Of a DNA stretch of 64,000 nt, positions 35,774 to 45,133 are shown piece by piece. Made by a program: the position numbers and the translations under genes. Under the pieces are notes generated by a model. The model was not told where the DNA came from. It did no database searches and saw nothing but the letters and a program-made list of their open reading frames with translations. Source of the stretch: Kitasatospora fiedleri (GTDB lineage Bacteria > Actinomycetota > Actinomycetes > Streptomycetales > Streptomycetaceae); assembly GCF_948472415.1 (NCBI RefSeq), contig NZ_OX419519.1:5332001-5396000 (forward strand), read 5' to 3'. The stretch's first letter is position 1. Every line of letters begins with the position of its first letter.

Positions 35774-36739
35774 TCAGGGCAGCAGGACGGTGCGCACGCC
35801 CGGGGCCTCGGGGGCGGTCCACACCGCCTCCACGTCGGCGAGCGGCGCGGTCCGGGCGGGGACGGTGAGCCGGCCGTGGTCGATCTCCTCGATCAGGGAG
35901 GGCAGTTCGGCCAGGTAGGCGCGGGTGGAGACGGCGCCCTGGCCGTTGCCCCGCAGGCGCAGGTCGGCCGAGCGCAGCAGGACCGAGGGCAGGTCGAGCG
36001 AGGGGCCCGCCACCGAGCCGATCTGCACCCAGTCCAGCGTCCGGCTCCGGTCCGACCTGGCCCGCAGCAGGGCCGACATCGCGGCGGCGGCCGGCTCGCC
36101 CCACAGGTAGTCGAGCACCACGTCCACCTCGGCGGCGGCCTCCGCCAGGGCCGCCGCGGTGGTGTCGGCGTCGGCGGTGAGCGCGACGGCCGCGTCCGCC
36201 CCCAGGCCGGGCAGGGCCGCCAGCCGCTCCGGATCGCGGCCGGCGCCCACCACCCGGCCGGCCCCGAGGCGCCCGGCGACCTGGACCGCCATCCGCCCGG
36301 CGTTGCCGGTCGCGCCCAGCACCAGGACCGACTGCCCCGGTCGGAGCGGGACGCGGCGGCGCAGCGCCACCCAGGACGACATCGCGGGGTTCATCGCGGC
36401 CGCGATCCGCACCGGGTCCGTGCCCTCGGGCAGCGGGATGCTGCGGCGGGTATCGATGACGGTGCGGGTGGCCATCGGGCCGACTAGGTCGTCGTCGGCG
36501 ACGAAGTACACCGCGGTGCCGTCCGCGCGGCGGCCGACGCCGTCGACGCCGGGGACCATCGGGAGCCGCCCGGTGCTGGTGTAGTGCCGTCCGGACGCGC
36601 CGGTGCGCACCCGGGGGTGCAGGCCGACGGCGAGGACGTCGACCAGCGCGTGGTCCTCGTCGGTCGGCGCCGGGAGGTCGAAGGGGCGGTAGCGGGGCGA
36701 GCGGTCGAACGAGTCGACGACGGCGGCGCGGATCTCCAC
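35774..36739 (-). CDS. MDR-family quinone oxidoreductase/alcohol dehydrogenase-like protein
   Basis: A medium-chain dehydrogenase/reductase with a GroES-like N-terminal half (IRAAVVDSFDRSPRYRPF, MVPGVDGVGR) and a Rossmann domain (VLVLGATGNAGRMAVQVAGR). No zinc-ligand cysteines are present, so it is likely an NADPH:quinone reductase-like enzyme. GTG 36739 has GGAGG 6 nt upstream. It is divergent from a MarR regulator, with a near-perfect 16-bp inverted repeat between them, so quinone, redox or xenobiotic stress control is likely. Confidence 0.85.
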   Translation of the reverse strand: MEIRAAVVDSFDRSPRYRPFDLPAPTDEDHALVDVLAVGLHPRVRTGASGRHYTSTGRLPMVPGVDGVGRRADGTAVYFVADDDLVGPMATRTVIDTRRSIPLPEGTDPVRIAAAMNPAMSSWVALRRRVPLRPGQSVLVLGATGNAGRMAVQVAGRLGAGRVVGAGRDPERLAALPGLGADAAVALTADADTTAAALAEAAAEVDVVLDYLWGEPAAAAMSALLRARSDRSRTLDWVQIGSVAGPSLDLPSVLLRSADLRLRGNGQGAVSTRAYLAELPSLIEEIDHGRLTVPARTAPLADVEAVWTAPEAPGVRTVLLP

Positions 36740-36757
36740 GGGGTGCCTCCAGGGGTT

Positions 36758-36797
36758 GGTTTGTGCCACGTACCAAAAGTAGTACGTGGCGCAAACC
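36758..36797. promoter_or_regulatory. Palindromic MarR-type operator
   Basis: GGTTTGTGCCACGTAC (36758-36773) and GTACGTGGCGCAAACC (36782-36797) are inverted copies with one mismatch, separated by 8 nt. It lies between the divergent oxidoreductase and MarR genes and overlaps the promoter of the latter. Confidence 0.8.
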
Positions 36798-36805
36798 TTT
36801 TCAAC

Positions 36806-36818
36806 TATGATCGGGCCC
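36806..36818 (+). promoter_or_regulatory. -10 element for a leaderless MarR mRNA
   Basis: TATGAT (36806-36811) lies 7 nt before ATG 36819. The operator covers the region where the -35 would be, which fits autorepression. Confidence 0.6.
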
Positions 36819-37361
36819 ATGACTTCCTCCGAGGGCGCCCGGCCCGCCTCCGCCTCCGCCCCTGCTTCCGCTCCTGCCTCCGCCTCCGCCTCGGCCTCAG
36901 CCTCCGCCTCCGTGGCGGACCTCGGCCTGGTCGACGGACTGGCCCAGCTCACCTTCCTCGTCCACGGCGCCCTGGCCGAGATCGCGGCCCGGCAGGACCT
37001 GTCGATGATCCAGGTCCGGCTGCTCGGCGTGCTCCGCGACCGCGAGCCCGCCATGCGGGAACTGGGCCGGCTGCTGGGTCTGGACAAGTCCTCGGTCACC
37101 GGCCTGGTCGACCGGGCGCAGCGCCGCGGCCTGGTGGTCCGCGAGGCCAGCGCCACCGACCGCCGCTCCTACCGGGTCTCCGCCACCCCCGCGGGGCGGG
37201 AGCTCGCGGAGCGGGTCGCGGCGGAGTTCGCCGAGCGGATCGACGCCTTCGCGGCGGCGCTGACCGGGGACGAGCGGCGCCTGCTGGCCGGACTGGCCAC
37301 CCGGGTCGTCACGGCGGACGCCCACCGGCACGGCGTCGACCTGCGGACCGGGGGGAGCTGA
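36819..37361 (+). CDS. MarR-family transcriptional regulator
   Basis: Winged-helix MarR fold: LTFLVHGALAEIAARQDLSM, LGRLLGLDKSSVTGLVDRAQ (recognition helix) and the wing RREASATDRRSYRVSATPAG-like segment. The first 25-30 residues are an Ala/Ser repeat encoded by GCCTCC-type hexamers. ATG 36819 is preferred because TATGAT lies 7 nt upstream. It is divergent from a quinone oxidoreductase gene with a palindrome between them, so it probably represses both. The ligand is unknown. Confidence 0.88.
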   Translation: MTSSEGARPASASAPASAPASASASASASASVADLGLVDGLAQLTFLVHGALAEIAARQDLSMIQVRLLGVLRDREPAMRELGRLLGLDKSSVTGLVDRAQRRGLVVREASATDRRSYRVSATPAGRELAERVAAEFAERIDAFAAALTGDERRLLAGLATRVVTADAHRHGVDLRTGGS

Positions 37362-37574
37362 GCGGGGGCGGTGGGCGCCGGGAAGGGGCGGCTGCCCGGC
37401 TGCCCGGCGGGCGCGGAGCGGTCCGGCAGGTGGCCGGGGGCGCGGGCTCGGGCCTGGGCGGGGTCCGCGCCTCGGTGGGTGTCGAGGCGGGGCCGGGCTT
37501 CGGCGGGTGCTGAAGTGGGGCCCGGGTTCGGGCCGTTGGGCGGGGCCCGCGGCCGGGCGGGGGTGCCGGGCGGG

Positions 37575-38018
37575 TCAGGCGAAGGGGCCCTCGGTGGTGA
37601 AGCGGCGCAGGTGGCGGGCGAAGTCCTCGGCCTCGCCCGGCGGCCAGTCGGCGAGGCCCTCGGTGATGCGTGCGGTCAGGCGGCGGCGGAGTTCCGCGAC
37701 GGCCTGTTCGCCCTGCGGGGTCAGGACCAGCAGGTGGGCGCGGCGGTCGGCCGGGTCCGGCTCGCGGCGGATCAGGCCCGCCTCCTCCAGGCGGGAGGCC
37801 CGGCGGGTGGTGCCGGAGCGGTCCAGCCCGATCTCGGGCGCCAGGTCGGCGGCGCTGTGCGGGCCGGTACGGGCCAGTGCGCTGAGGACCGGGTAGGTCA
37901 GCTCGTCCAGGGCCGGCCCCAGGCCCTCGGTCAGCTGCCGGTGCAGCCGGACCCGGGTGGTGCGGCGGAGCAGGACGCCGAGTGCTTCGGCGATGGCGGT
38001 GCCCGTGTCGTTCTCCAT
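37575..38018 (-). CDS. MarR-family transcriptional regulator
   Basis: A 147-aa MarR protein: LTYPVLSALARTGPHSAADL, IGLDRSGTTRRASRLEEAGL (recognition helix and DNA contacts) and DPADRRAHLLVLTPQGEQAV (wing). ATG 38018 begins MENDTGTAIAEALG. The region upstream holds three related palindromes and separates it from a divergent SnoaL-like gene, indicating a regulator-target pair. Ligand is unknown. Confidence 0.88.
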   Translation of the reverse strand: MENDTGTAIAEALGVLLRRTTRVRLHRQLTEGLGPALDELTYPVLSALARTGPHSAADLAPEIGLDRSGTTRRASRLEEAGLIRREPDPADRRAHLLVLTPQGEQAVAELRRRLTARITEGLADWPPGEAEDFARHLRRFTTEGPFA

Positions 38019-38030
38019 GTCCGCCAGATT

Positions 38031-38121
38031 AGCGTGCGCAGCGCACGCTTTTTCGGCCCAGATGCGTGCGTCGCGCACGCATCTGGGCTAGAGTCCTGAA
38101 AGAAGCGTGCGCCGCGCACGC
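38031..38121. promoter_or_regulatory. Three copies of a GCGTGCG/CGCACGC palindromic operator
   Basis: Sites at 38031-38049 (AGCGTGCGCAGCGCACGCT), 38057-38087 (14-bp arms CCCAGATGCGTGCG around TCG) and 38105-38121 (GCGTGCGCCGCGCACGC) share GCGTGCG-n3-CGCACGC. They fill the divergent intergenic region of the MarR and SnoaL-like genes. Confidence 0.8.
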
Positions 38122-38153
38122 ATTTCGATCCGCATCGACGGAAGGACCCCGCC

Positions 38154-38546
38154 ATGACCCGCACCGGCATCGAGGCCGCGCTCACCGACCTCCTGCTCGA
38201 CCGCGACCTCACCGTCGCCGAGGCCGCCGACCGCCACTTCGCCCCCGACTACCGCCAGCGCACCGACGGCGAGTGGGCCGACCGCGCGCAGTTCGTCGAC
38301 CACATCTCGCACCTGCGCGGCGTCGTCGCCGGGGGCCGGTTCGAGGTCCACGAGGAGCTGCGCGACGGCGACCGCTACGCGGACCGGCACACCGCGCACC
38401 TGGTCAAGACCGACGGCTCCACCGTGAGCATGGAGGTCTACGTGTTCGCCGACCTGGCGGCGGACGGCCGGTTCCGCCGGATCGAGGAGACCACCCTGCT
38501 GCTGGAGGGGGCCGAGGCCGACCGGGGCATGGGCAGCGCCCGCTGA
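38154..38546 (+). CDS. SnoaL-like (NTF2-fold) protein
   Basis: A 130-aa protein of the NTF2/SnoaL superfamily: EAADRHFAPDYRQRTDGEW, FVDHISHLRGVV and the strand-rich C-terminus GRFRRIEETTLLLEG. GGAAGG lies about 10 nt before the ATG. Members include polyketide cyclases and isomerases as well as many uncharacterised small proteins. The divergent MarR gene and three operators indicate ligand-induced expression, so a role in modifying a small toxic compound is plausible but not shown. Confidence 0.8.
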   Translation: MTRTGIEAALTDLLLDRDLTVAEAADRHFAPDYRQRTDGEWADRAQFVDHISHLRGVVAGGRFEVHEELRDGDRYADRHTAHLVKTDGSTVSMEVYVFADLAADGRFRRIEETTLLLEGAEADRGMGSAR

Positions 38547-38559
38547 GTCGGGACGGGGC

Positions 38560-38605
38560 GGGGCCGCGCCGCGCCGCACCGGACGGCGCGGCGCGGCGCG
38601 GCCCC
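38560..38605 (+). terminator. 17-bp hairpin upstream of recA
   Basis: GGGGCCGCGCCGCGCCG (38560-38576) pairs perfectly with 38589-38605 over a 12-nt loop, just after the SnoaL-like gene. Confidence 0.75.
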
Positions 38606-38630
38606 GGAGTGGGCCGGTGAGGTGCGACAC

Positions 38631-38649
38631 TAGAATCGAACAGATGTTC
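38631..38649 (+). promoter_or_regulatory. recA promoter with LexA (SOS) box
   Basis: TAGAAT (38631-38636) is a good -10. It is followed at once by CGAACAGATGTTC (38637-38649), a perfect GAAC-n4-GTTC LexA/DinR box placed over the transcription start. This predicts DNA damage-induced recA with a leader of about 125 nt. Confidence 0.85.
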
Positions 38650-38768
38650 TTTGTACTCTTCGGCGCGGAGTTTTCCACAGGCCGAGCCCGTCCGGGGCCG
38701 ATTGTCGGTGGGACGCGCTAGCGTCGGTGACGATGAAGCGCACAGGACAGAACCCGAGGGTGGAAGCC

Positions 38769-39878
<1,110 letters not shown>

Positions 39879-39882
39879 TCCG

Positions 39883-40878
39883 TTGACACGCCACCAGCAG
39901 CACGACCACCCGGCACCGGGTCCGTCCGAGGACGGGCCCGGTGCGGGCGTTCCCGGGGACACCGGCGACCACGGGAGCGGGGACGGCCCGCCGGACTGGT
40001 TCGCGGCCGTCGCGGGGGAAGAGGAGGAGCCGGTGCCGGAGTCGGACGGCCCGCCGGACTGGTTCGCGGCGGCGGCCGAGGAACCGGCGGCTCCGGTGGG
40101 GGAGTTGCCCGGGCTGGTGCGGGCGTCCGAGCTGCCCGGGGGCAGGCGGCGACGGCGCAGCGCGCTGGGGGAGCTGTCGGCCGCGGAGCCGGCGGCGGCG
40201 GAGCGGCCGCGGGCCCGGCGGCGCACCAAGGCCGAACGCGGGGAGACCGGGCGTGGTGAGACCGCACGCGCGGAGACCGGGCGCGCGGAGGGCGAACGGA
40301 CCGGTGGCGACGGGGAGTCGCGGTCGGGACGGCGCGGGCGGGCGCGGGCCGCCGAGCCGGTCGGCGATCCGGCGGACCGGGCCCGGGACATCTGCCTGCG
40401 GCTGCTCACCGGGGCCGCCAAGTCCCGCAAGCAGCTGGCCGACGCGCTGCGCCGCAAGGAGATCCCGGACGAGGTGGCCGAGCAGGTGCTGTCCCGGCTG
40501 GAGGAGGTCGGGCTGATCGACGACGCCGCCTTCGCCGAAGCCTGGGTGGAGTCCCGGCACGCGGTGCGCGGGCTGTCCCGGCGGGCGCTGGCGCAGGAGT
40601 TGCGGACCAAGGGCGTCGTCGGGGAGGCCGCCGAGCGGGCCCTGCTCCAGGTGGACGCCGAGGACGAGTCGGAGGCCGCCCGGGCGTTGGCGGCCCGGAA
40701 GTTGCGCTCCACCGCCGGGCTGGACCGGGACGTCCGGATTCGGCGGCTGGTCGGGGTGCTGGCCCGGCGCGGCTACGCCGAGGGCCTGGCGTACCGGGTG
40801 GTCCGGGAGGCGCTGGACGCGGAAGGCGCCGACGGCGCGGAGGAGGGTGCGGAGGACTGGGCGGACGCGGACGACTGA
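39883..40878 (+). CDS. recX: RecA regulator RecX
   Basis: RecX inhibits RecA filament extension. The conserved part is the C-terminal half: ARDICLRLLTGAAKSRKQLA, VLSRLEEVGLIDDAAFAEAW and three-helix repeats to the end. The first about 160 residues are acidic and Pro/Arg-rich low complexity, with a duplicated DGPPDWFAA motif. This extension is typical of streptomycetes. A TTG start at 39883, 4 nt after recA, has only a weak ribosome-binding site, so expression probably depends on coupling to recA. Confidence 0.9.
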   Translation: MTRHQQHDHPAPGPSEDGPGAGVPGDTGDHGSGDGPPDWFAAVAGEEEEPVPESDGPPDWFAAAAEEPAAPVGELPGLVRASELPGGRRRRRSALGELSAAEPAAAERPRARRRTKAERGETGRGETARAETGRAEGERTGGDGESRSGRRGRARAAEPVGDPADRARDICLRLLTGAAKSRKQLADALRRKEIPDEVAEQVLSRLEEVGLIDDAAFAEAWVESRHAVRGLSRRALAQELRTKGVVGEAAERALLQVDAEDESEAARALAARKLRSTAGLDRDVRIRRLVGVLARRGYAEGLAYRVVREALDAEGADGAEEGAEDWADADD

Positions 40879-40973
40879 CCACGGGCAGGGGCCGCGGGCC
40901 GCGGGACGAGACGTGGTGCGGTGCGATGTGATGACTGGTGATCAGATCGCCGGAGCCAATTCTCGATCGCATC

Positions 40974-41002
40974 TTGACCGTTTCGTAACCTCGGCCTAGC
41001 CT
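40974..41002 (+). promoter_or_regulatory. Promoter for rny
   Basis: TTGACC (40974-40979), 17 nt, TAGCCT (40997-41002). This is the best -35/-10 pair in the window and leaves a leader of about 63 nt before ATG 41072, with GGGGAG at 7 nt. Confidence 0.7.
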
Positions 41003-41071
41003 CACACTCAGTGGCAGGACGATCGCGGAGGTCGCCTCGGCGGTAGCGTGAGCAGGACGGGGAGTGGCCGG

Positions 41072-42475
41072 ATGGGCATCGCTCAGGGCACCGAAACGGG
41101 TTCCTCCCTGCTGCTGGCGGCCGGAGTGCTGATCGGCGCCCTGGTGCTGGTGCTGGCCGCCGGGTTCCTGATGCTCCGGCAGCGCCGGGCCGAACTCGAC
41201 CGCCGCGAGGAGCGGTTGACCTCCGAACTGCACCGCCTGCACGCGCACGAGGACGAACTCGCCGCCCGCGCCGCCGACGCCGAGCGGGTGCGCGACGAAC
41301 TAGCCGACCAGGCCGTGGAGAACCGCCTGCTGCTGGAGCGCACCGCCGGGCTGACCGCCGCCCAGGCCCGTGAGGAGATCGTCCGGGCCGCCGAGTCGGA
41401 GGCCCGCCGGGAAGCCGCGCTGAGCGTCCGGGAGATCGAGCGGCGGGCGGTCACCGAGGGCGAGGGCCGGGCCCGGGAGATCATCGCCTCGTCCGTCCAG
41501 CGGCTGGCCGCCGAGCACACCGCCGACACCGTGGTCACCACCCTGCGGCTGCCCAGCGAGGACATGAAGGGCCGGGTGATCGGGCGCGAGGGCCGCAACA
41601 TCCGCGCCTTCGAGGCCGTCACCGGCGTCAACCTGATCGTCGACGACACCCCCGGACTGGTGCAGCTCTCCTGCTTCGACCCGGTCCGCCGGGAGAGCGC
41701 CCGGCTCACCCTGGAGGCGCTGCTGGTCGACGGGCGCATCCACCCGGCGCGGATCGAGGAGGCGCACGAGCGCAGCCGGGCCGAGGTCGAGCGGCTCTGC
41801 GTCCGGGCCGGGGAGGACGCGCTGCTCACCGTCGGGATCGGCGCGAGCGGCGAGATGTCGCCCGAACTGGTCCGCACGCTGGGCACGTTGCGCTACCGCA
41901 CCTCGTACGGGCAGAACGTGCTCGGGCACCTGGTGGAGTCCGCGCACCTGGCCGGGATGATGGCCGCGGAGCTCGGCGTCGACCCCGAGCAGGTGCGCCG
42001 GGCCGCGCTGCTGCACGACATCGGCAAGGCGCTCAGCCACCGGGTGCCGGGCAGTCACGCCGCGATCGGCGCGGAGTTCGCCCGTCGGCACGGCGAGGCG
42101 GAGGAGGTCGTGCACGCGATAGCGGCGCACCACGGCGAGATCGAGGCGAAGACCGTCGAGGCGGTGCTCACCCAGGCCGCCGACGCCTGCTCGGCCGGGC
42201 GGCCGGGCGCGCGCAAGGAGTCGGTGGAGGCGTACGTCCGCCGGCTGGAGCGGCTGGAGGAGATCGCCCGGGCGCACGAGGGCGTCACCAAGGTCTACGC
42301 GATGCAGGCCGGCCGGGAGGTCCGGGTCATGGTGCAGCCGGAGGCGGTGGACGACCTGCGGGCGCAGGAGATCGCCAAGGAGGTCGCCCGGCAGGTCCGG
42401 GAGGAGCTGACCTACCCGGGGCAGATCCGGATCACGGTGGTGCGGGAGTCGCGGGCGACCGAGGTCGCCCGCTAG
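41072..42475 (+). CDS. rny: Ribonuclease Y-like protein
   Basis: N-terminal membrane helix (LLLAAGVLIGALVLVLAAGF), a long coiled coil (about residues 35-150), a KH RNA-binding domain (DMKGRVIGREGRNIRAFEAV) and an HD hydrolase domain (RRAALLHDIGKALSH, then HGEAEEVVHAIAAHHGE). This is the RNase Y order; the enzyme is a membrane-tethered endoribonuclease that starts mRNA decay. At 467 aa it is a little shorter than Bacillus RNase Y. ATG 41072 has GGGGAG 7 nt upstream; GTG 41048 is less likely. Confidence 0.85.
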   Translation: MGIAQGTETGSSLLLAAGVLIGALVLVLAAGFLMLRQRRAELDRREERLTSELHRLHAHEDELAARAADAERVRDELADQAVENRLLLERTAGLTAAQAREEIVRAAESEARREAALSVREIERRAVTEGEGRAREIIASSVQRLAAEHTADTVVTTLRLPSEDMKGRVIGREGRNIRAFEAVTGVNLIVDDTPGLVQLSCFDPVRRESARLTLEALLVDGRIHPARIEEAHERSRAEVERLCVRAGEDALLTVGIGASGEMSPELVRTLGTLRYRTSYGQNVLGHLVESAHLAGMMAAELGVDPEQVRRAALLHDIGKALSHRVPGSHAAIGAEFARRHGEAEEVVHAIAAHHGEIEAKTVEAVLTQAADACSAGRPGARKESVEAYVRRLERLEEIARAHEGVTKVYAMQAGREVRVMVQPEAVDDLRAQEIAKEVARQVREELTYPGQIRITVVRESRATEVAR

Positions 42476-42524
42476 GACCCGTCTTCGAACCCCCGCCGTC
42501 GGACCCCGGCGCGAGGGAGGCCGG

Positions 42525-44198
42525 TCAGCCCTTGGTCCGTTCCTGCTCCAGGCCCGGCTTGGGGGTGAGCGGGGCGGTCAGGGCGTGCAGGGTCTCGGGC
42601 TGGAGGCCGGGGGTGGTGCCCAGCAGGTGGCCGTCGGGGCGGATCAGCAGGACGGTGTGCGGGGTGGCGCCGGGGTAGCCGTCGGTGACCAGGACCTCGG
42701 TGGGGACGGGGAGGGCGGCGGCGAGTTCGGCGAGGCGGGGCATCAGGCCGGCGCCGAGCCAGTGCTCGGCGGACCAGACGGTGGTGCCGGGGGCGACCAG
42801 GACCAACAGGAACGGGCCGCCGAGGCGGGCCCGGAGGGTGTCCGCGGCGCCGTCGGCGGTGACCACCGGGAGGTCGGGGACCAGGACGCCGGGGGCGGTG
42901 GCCGGGAGCTGCTCGGTGAGCGAGGTGCCGCGGCCGGCGCCGCGCTGCTCGGGGACGCGGGGGACGACGCCGGAGGGCGCGGCCGGGTAGGCGGGGGCGC
43001 CGCCGAAGCGGCCGGTGCCGAGCTGGCCGTCGGCGAGCAGCGGGGCGTGCTTGCGGAAGGAGCCGGAGATCAGCGCCCGCCGGGTCTCGGCCCAGCCGCG
43101 CAGCGGGCGCAGCAGCGGCATGCTCTGGTCGACGGCGCGCAGCCGGGCGCCGACCGCGCCGCGGCGCTCGGCCTCGTAGCCGTCCAGCAGGGCGCGGTCG
43201 GCGCGCTCGGTGCCGGGGGGCAGGTGCCAGGCGAGGGCGAGTCGCCAGGCGAGGTTGTCGGCGTCGCGCAGGCCGTCGGCGAGGTTCTGCATGCCGAGGG
43301 CGCCGTGCAGGTGGGCGGCGTCGCCGGCGAGGAAGCAGCGGCCGGTGCGGAAGCGGCCGGCCAGCCGCTGCTGGTAGGTGTGGTCGGCGGCGGCCAGCAG
43401 CTGGTGGGGCGGGAGTTCGCCGCACCAGCCGGTGAGCGCGGCGGTGACCCGGGTGAGCAGGGTGTCGCCGGTGACGATGCCGGGCCAGGTGGCGTGCGGG
43501 TCGACGGGCTCGGTGGGCTGGGGGCGGCCTGGGGGCAGCCGCCAGTCGAGCCGCCACAGGCCGTCGGGCAGCGGGCGGGCGGAAGCTTCGCGGTCGCCGC
43601 GCCACGGGGGTTCGCGATGCAGCCGGGCCTCGCCGGGGAAGGGGAGGTCGACCCGGACGGTGGCGACGGCGTGCCGGTCGACGGCGGGCCGGCCGGGGAA
43701 GCGCACCTTGAGCAGCTTGCGGACGGTGGAGCGGGCGCCGTCGCAGCCGACCAGGTGGCTGCCGTGCCACCAGGCGTCCTCCCCGGCGGAGGTGGTGCGG
43801 ACCGCCACCCCGTCGCGGTCCTGGGCGAGTTCGACCACCCGGTGGCGCGGCAGCAGGCGGATCAGCGGGGCGGCGGCGACGGCGTCGCGCAGGCCGCGCT
43901 GCAGGCGGTGCTGGGCGAGGTGCAGGACGGGTTCGGCGTCCAGCGGCAGGCGCAGCACCTCGGCCCGGCGGCGCCAGACGGTGAAGGCGTCCCAGCGGGC
44001 GGCGTCGGAGACCACCCGGGTGTAGCCGATCCGGGCCAGGAAGGCGGCGGTGTCGCCGCCGAGCACGACGGTGCGGGGGCTTTCCGGGCTCACGCCGGTG
44101 CCCTCGTCCAGGACGGTGCTGGGCACGTCGTTGCGGGCCAGGGCGAGGGCCAGGGCGAGACCGACCGGCCCGGCCCCGACGATGATCACCGCGTCCAT
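42525..44198 (-). CDS. FAD-dependent aromatic monooxygenase-like protein
   Basis: Class A flavoprotein monooxygenase. The FAD-binding GxGxxG is VIIVGAGPVGLALALALARN at the N-terminus. VGCDGARSTVRKLL (DG motif) and FLAGDAAHLHGALGMQNLADG (GD motif) follow, then a thioredoxin-like C-terminal domain, as in MhpA- and polyketide-type hydroxylases. It is single, convergent with rny. Substrate is unknown; there is no biosynthetic cluster around it. Confidence 0.88.
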   Translation of the reverse strand: MDAVIIVGAGPVGLALALALARNDVPSTVLDEGTGVSPESPRTVVLGGDTAAFLARIGYTRVVSDAARWDAFTVWRRRAEVLRLPLDAEPVLHLAQHRLQRGLRDAVAAAPLIRLLPRHRVVELAQDRDGVAVRTTSAGEDAWWHGSHLVGCDGARSTVRKLLKVRFPGRPAVDRHAVATVRVDLPFPGEARLHREPPWRGDREASARPLPDGLWRLDWRLPPGRPQPTEPVDPHATWPGIVTGDTLLTRVTAALTGWCGELPPHQLLAAADHTYQQRLAGRFRTGRCFLAGDAAHLHGALGMQNLADGLRDADNLAWRLALAWHLPPGTERADRALLDGYEAERRGAVGARLRAVDQSMPLLRPLRGWAETRRALISGSFRKHAPLLADGQLGTGRFGGAPAYPAAPSGVVPRVPEQRGAGRGTSLTEQLPATAPGVLVPDLPVVTADGAADTLRARLGGPFLLVLVAPGTTVWSAEHWLGAGLMPRLAELAAALPVPTEVLVTDGYPGATPHTVLLIRPDGHLLGTTPGLQPETLHALTAPLTPKPGLEQERTKG

Positions 44199-44305
44199 GC
44201 CGGGGCCTTCGGGCGGGCGGCCGCGGCCGCCGGTGCGTCATATGCCGGGTGGGAGGTCCCAGGTGGTGTCACGAAGAGCAATGCAACAGATCACCTGGGT
44301 GTCCG

Positions 44306-45133
44306 TCAAGCAGCGGACGTGCGGCGGGGCTTCGCGCCGCGACGGCCGCGGGACTCGATCCAGCGGGCCAGGCCGCCGAGGGCGAGGCACATGGCGATGT
44401 AGATCGGGGTGATCACCAGGACGACCGGGATGTACGGGTAGCCGTCGGAGTTGGAGGCGATCAGCTTGCCCACGTACAGCAGCTCGGGGTACGTGATGAT
44501 GTAGCCGAGCGAGGTGTCCTTGAGGGTGACGACCAGCTGGCCGATGATCGCGGGCAGCATGGTCCGGACCGCCTGCGGGACGAGCACCAGGCTCATCACC
44601 TGGGTCTTGCGCAGGCCCAGGGCGTGGGCCGCCTCGGACTGGCCGCGCGGGACGGCGTTGATGCCGGAGCGGATGATCTCGGCCTGCACGGCGCCGTTGT
44701 AGAGGACCAGGCCGATGACCAGGCCCCACATCGGCTGGGCGGTGAACACCGCCTGGTAGAGCGCGAAGATCATGATCACCAGCGGCATGGCCCGGAAGAA
44801 CTGGACCACCGCGGTGCACACCGCCCGCACCGGGCGGTGGTCGGACAGCCGCCCGACCGCGAGCAGCGAGCCGAGCACCAGCGAGCCGACCGCGGCCAGG
44901 CCGAAGGCCTTCAGGGTGGCCAGGACGCCGTCGAGGATGCGCTGCTGGACGGCGGTGTACTGGAAGGAGTCCCAGAGCCAGCCGTCGAACTGGCCCTGGT
45001 CGGCCAGGGTGGAGACGACCCACCAGAGCAGGGCGGCGATGCCGAGCGCGCCGAGCGCGCCGAGCAGCAGGTAGCGCCGCCGGGCCCGCGGGCCGGGGAC
45101 GTCGTACAGGACGGAGGCGGTGCGGGTGCTCAT
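44306..45133 (-). CDS. gluD: Glutamate ABC transporter permease GluD
   Basis: Inner-membrane permease of the polar amino acid type. The EAA loop reads SEAAHALGLRKTQVMSLVLV, and the protein has about five to six helices. It is the last gene of a four-gene minus-strand operon (gluA, gluB, gluC, gluD), overlapping gluC by 4 nt. The operon order matches the glutamate importer of Corynebacterium and Streptomyces. Confidence 0.9.
   Translation of the reverse strand: MSTRTASVLYDVPGPRARRRYLLLGALGALGIAALLWWVVSTLADQGQFDGWLWDSFQYTAVQQRILDGVLATLKAFGLAAVGSLVLGSLLAVGRLSDHRPVRAVCTAVVQFFRAMPLVIMIFALYQAVFTAQPMWGLVIGLVLYNGAVQAEIIRSGINAVPRGQSEAAHALGLRKTQVMSLVLVPQAVRTMLPAIIGQLVVTLKDTSLGYIITYPELLYVGKLIASNSDGYPYIPVVLVITPIYIAMCLALGGLARWIESRGRRGAKPRRTSAA

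Noticed and set aside
37362..37574. A small gene between the two marR genes
   Set aside because: The 213 nt give only Gly/Arg/Ala low-complexity readings without a ribosome-binding site or recognisable product.
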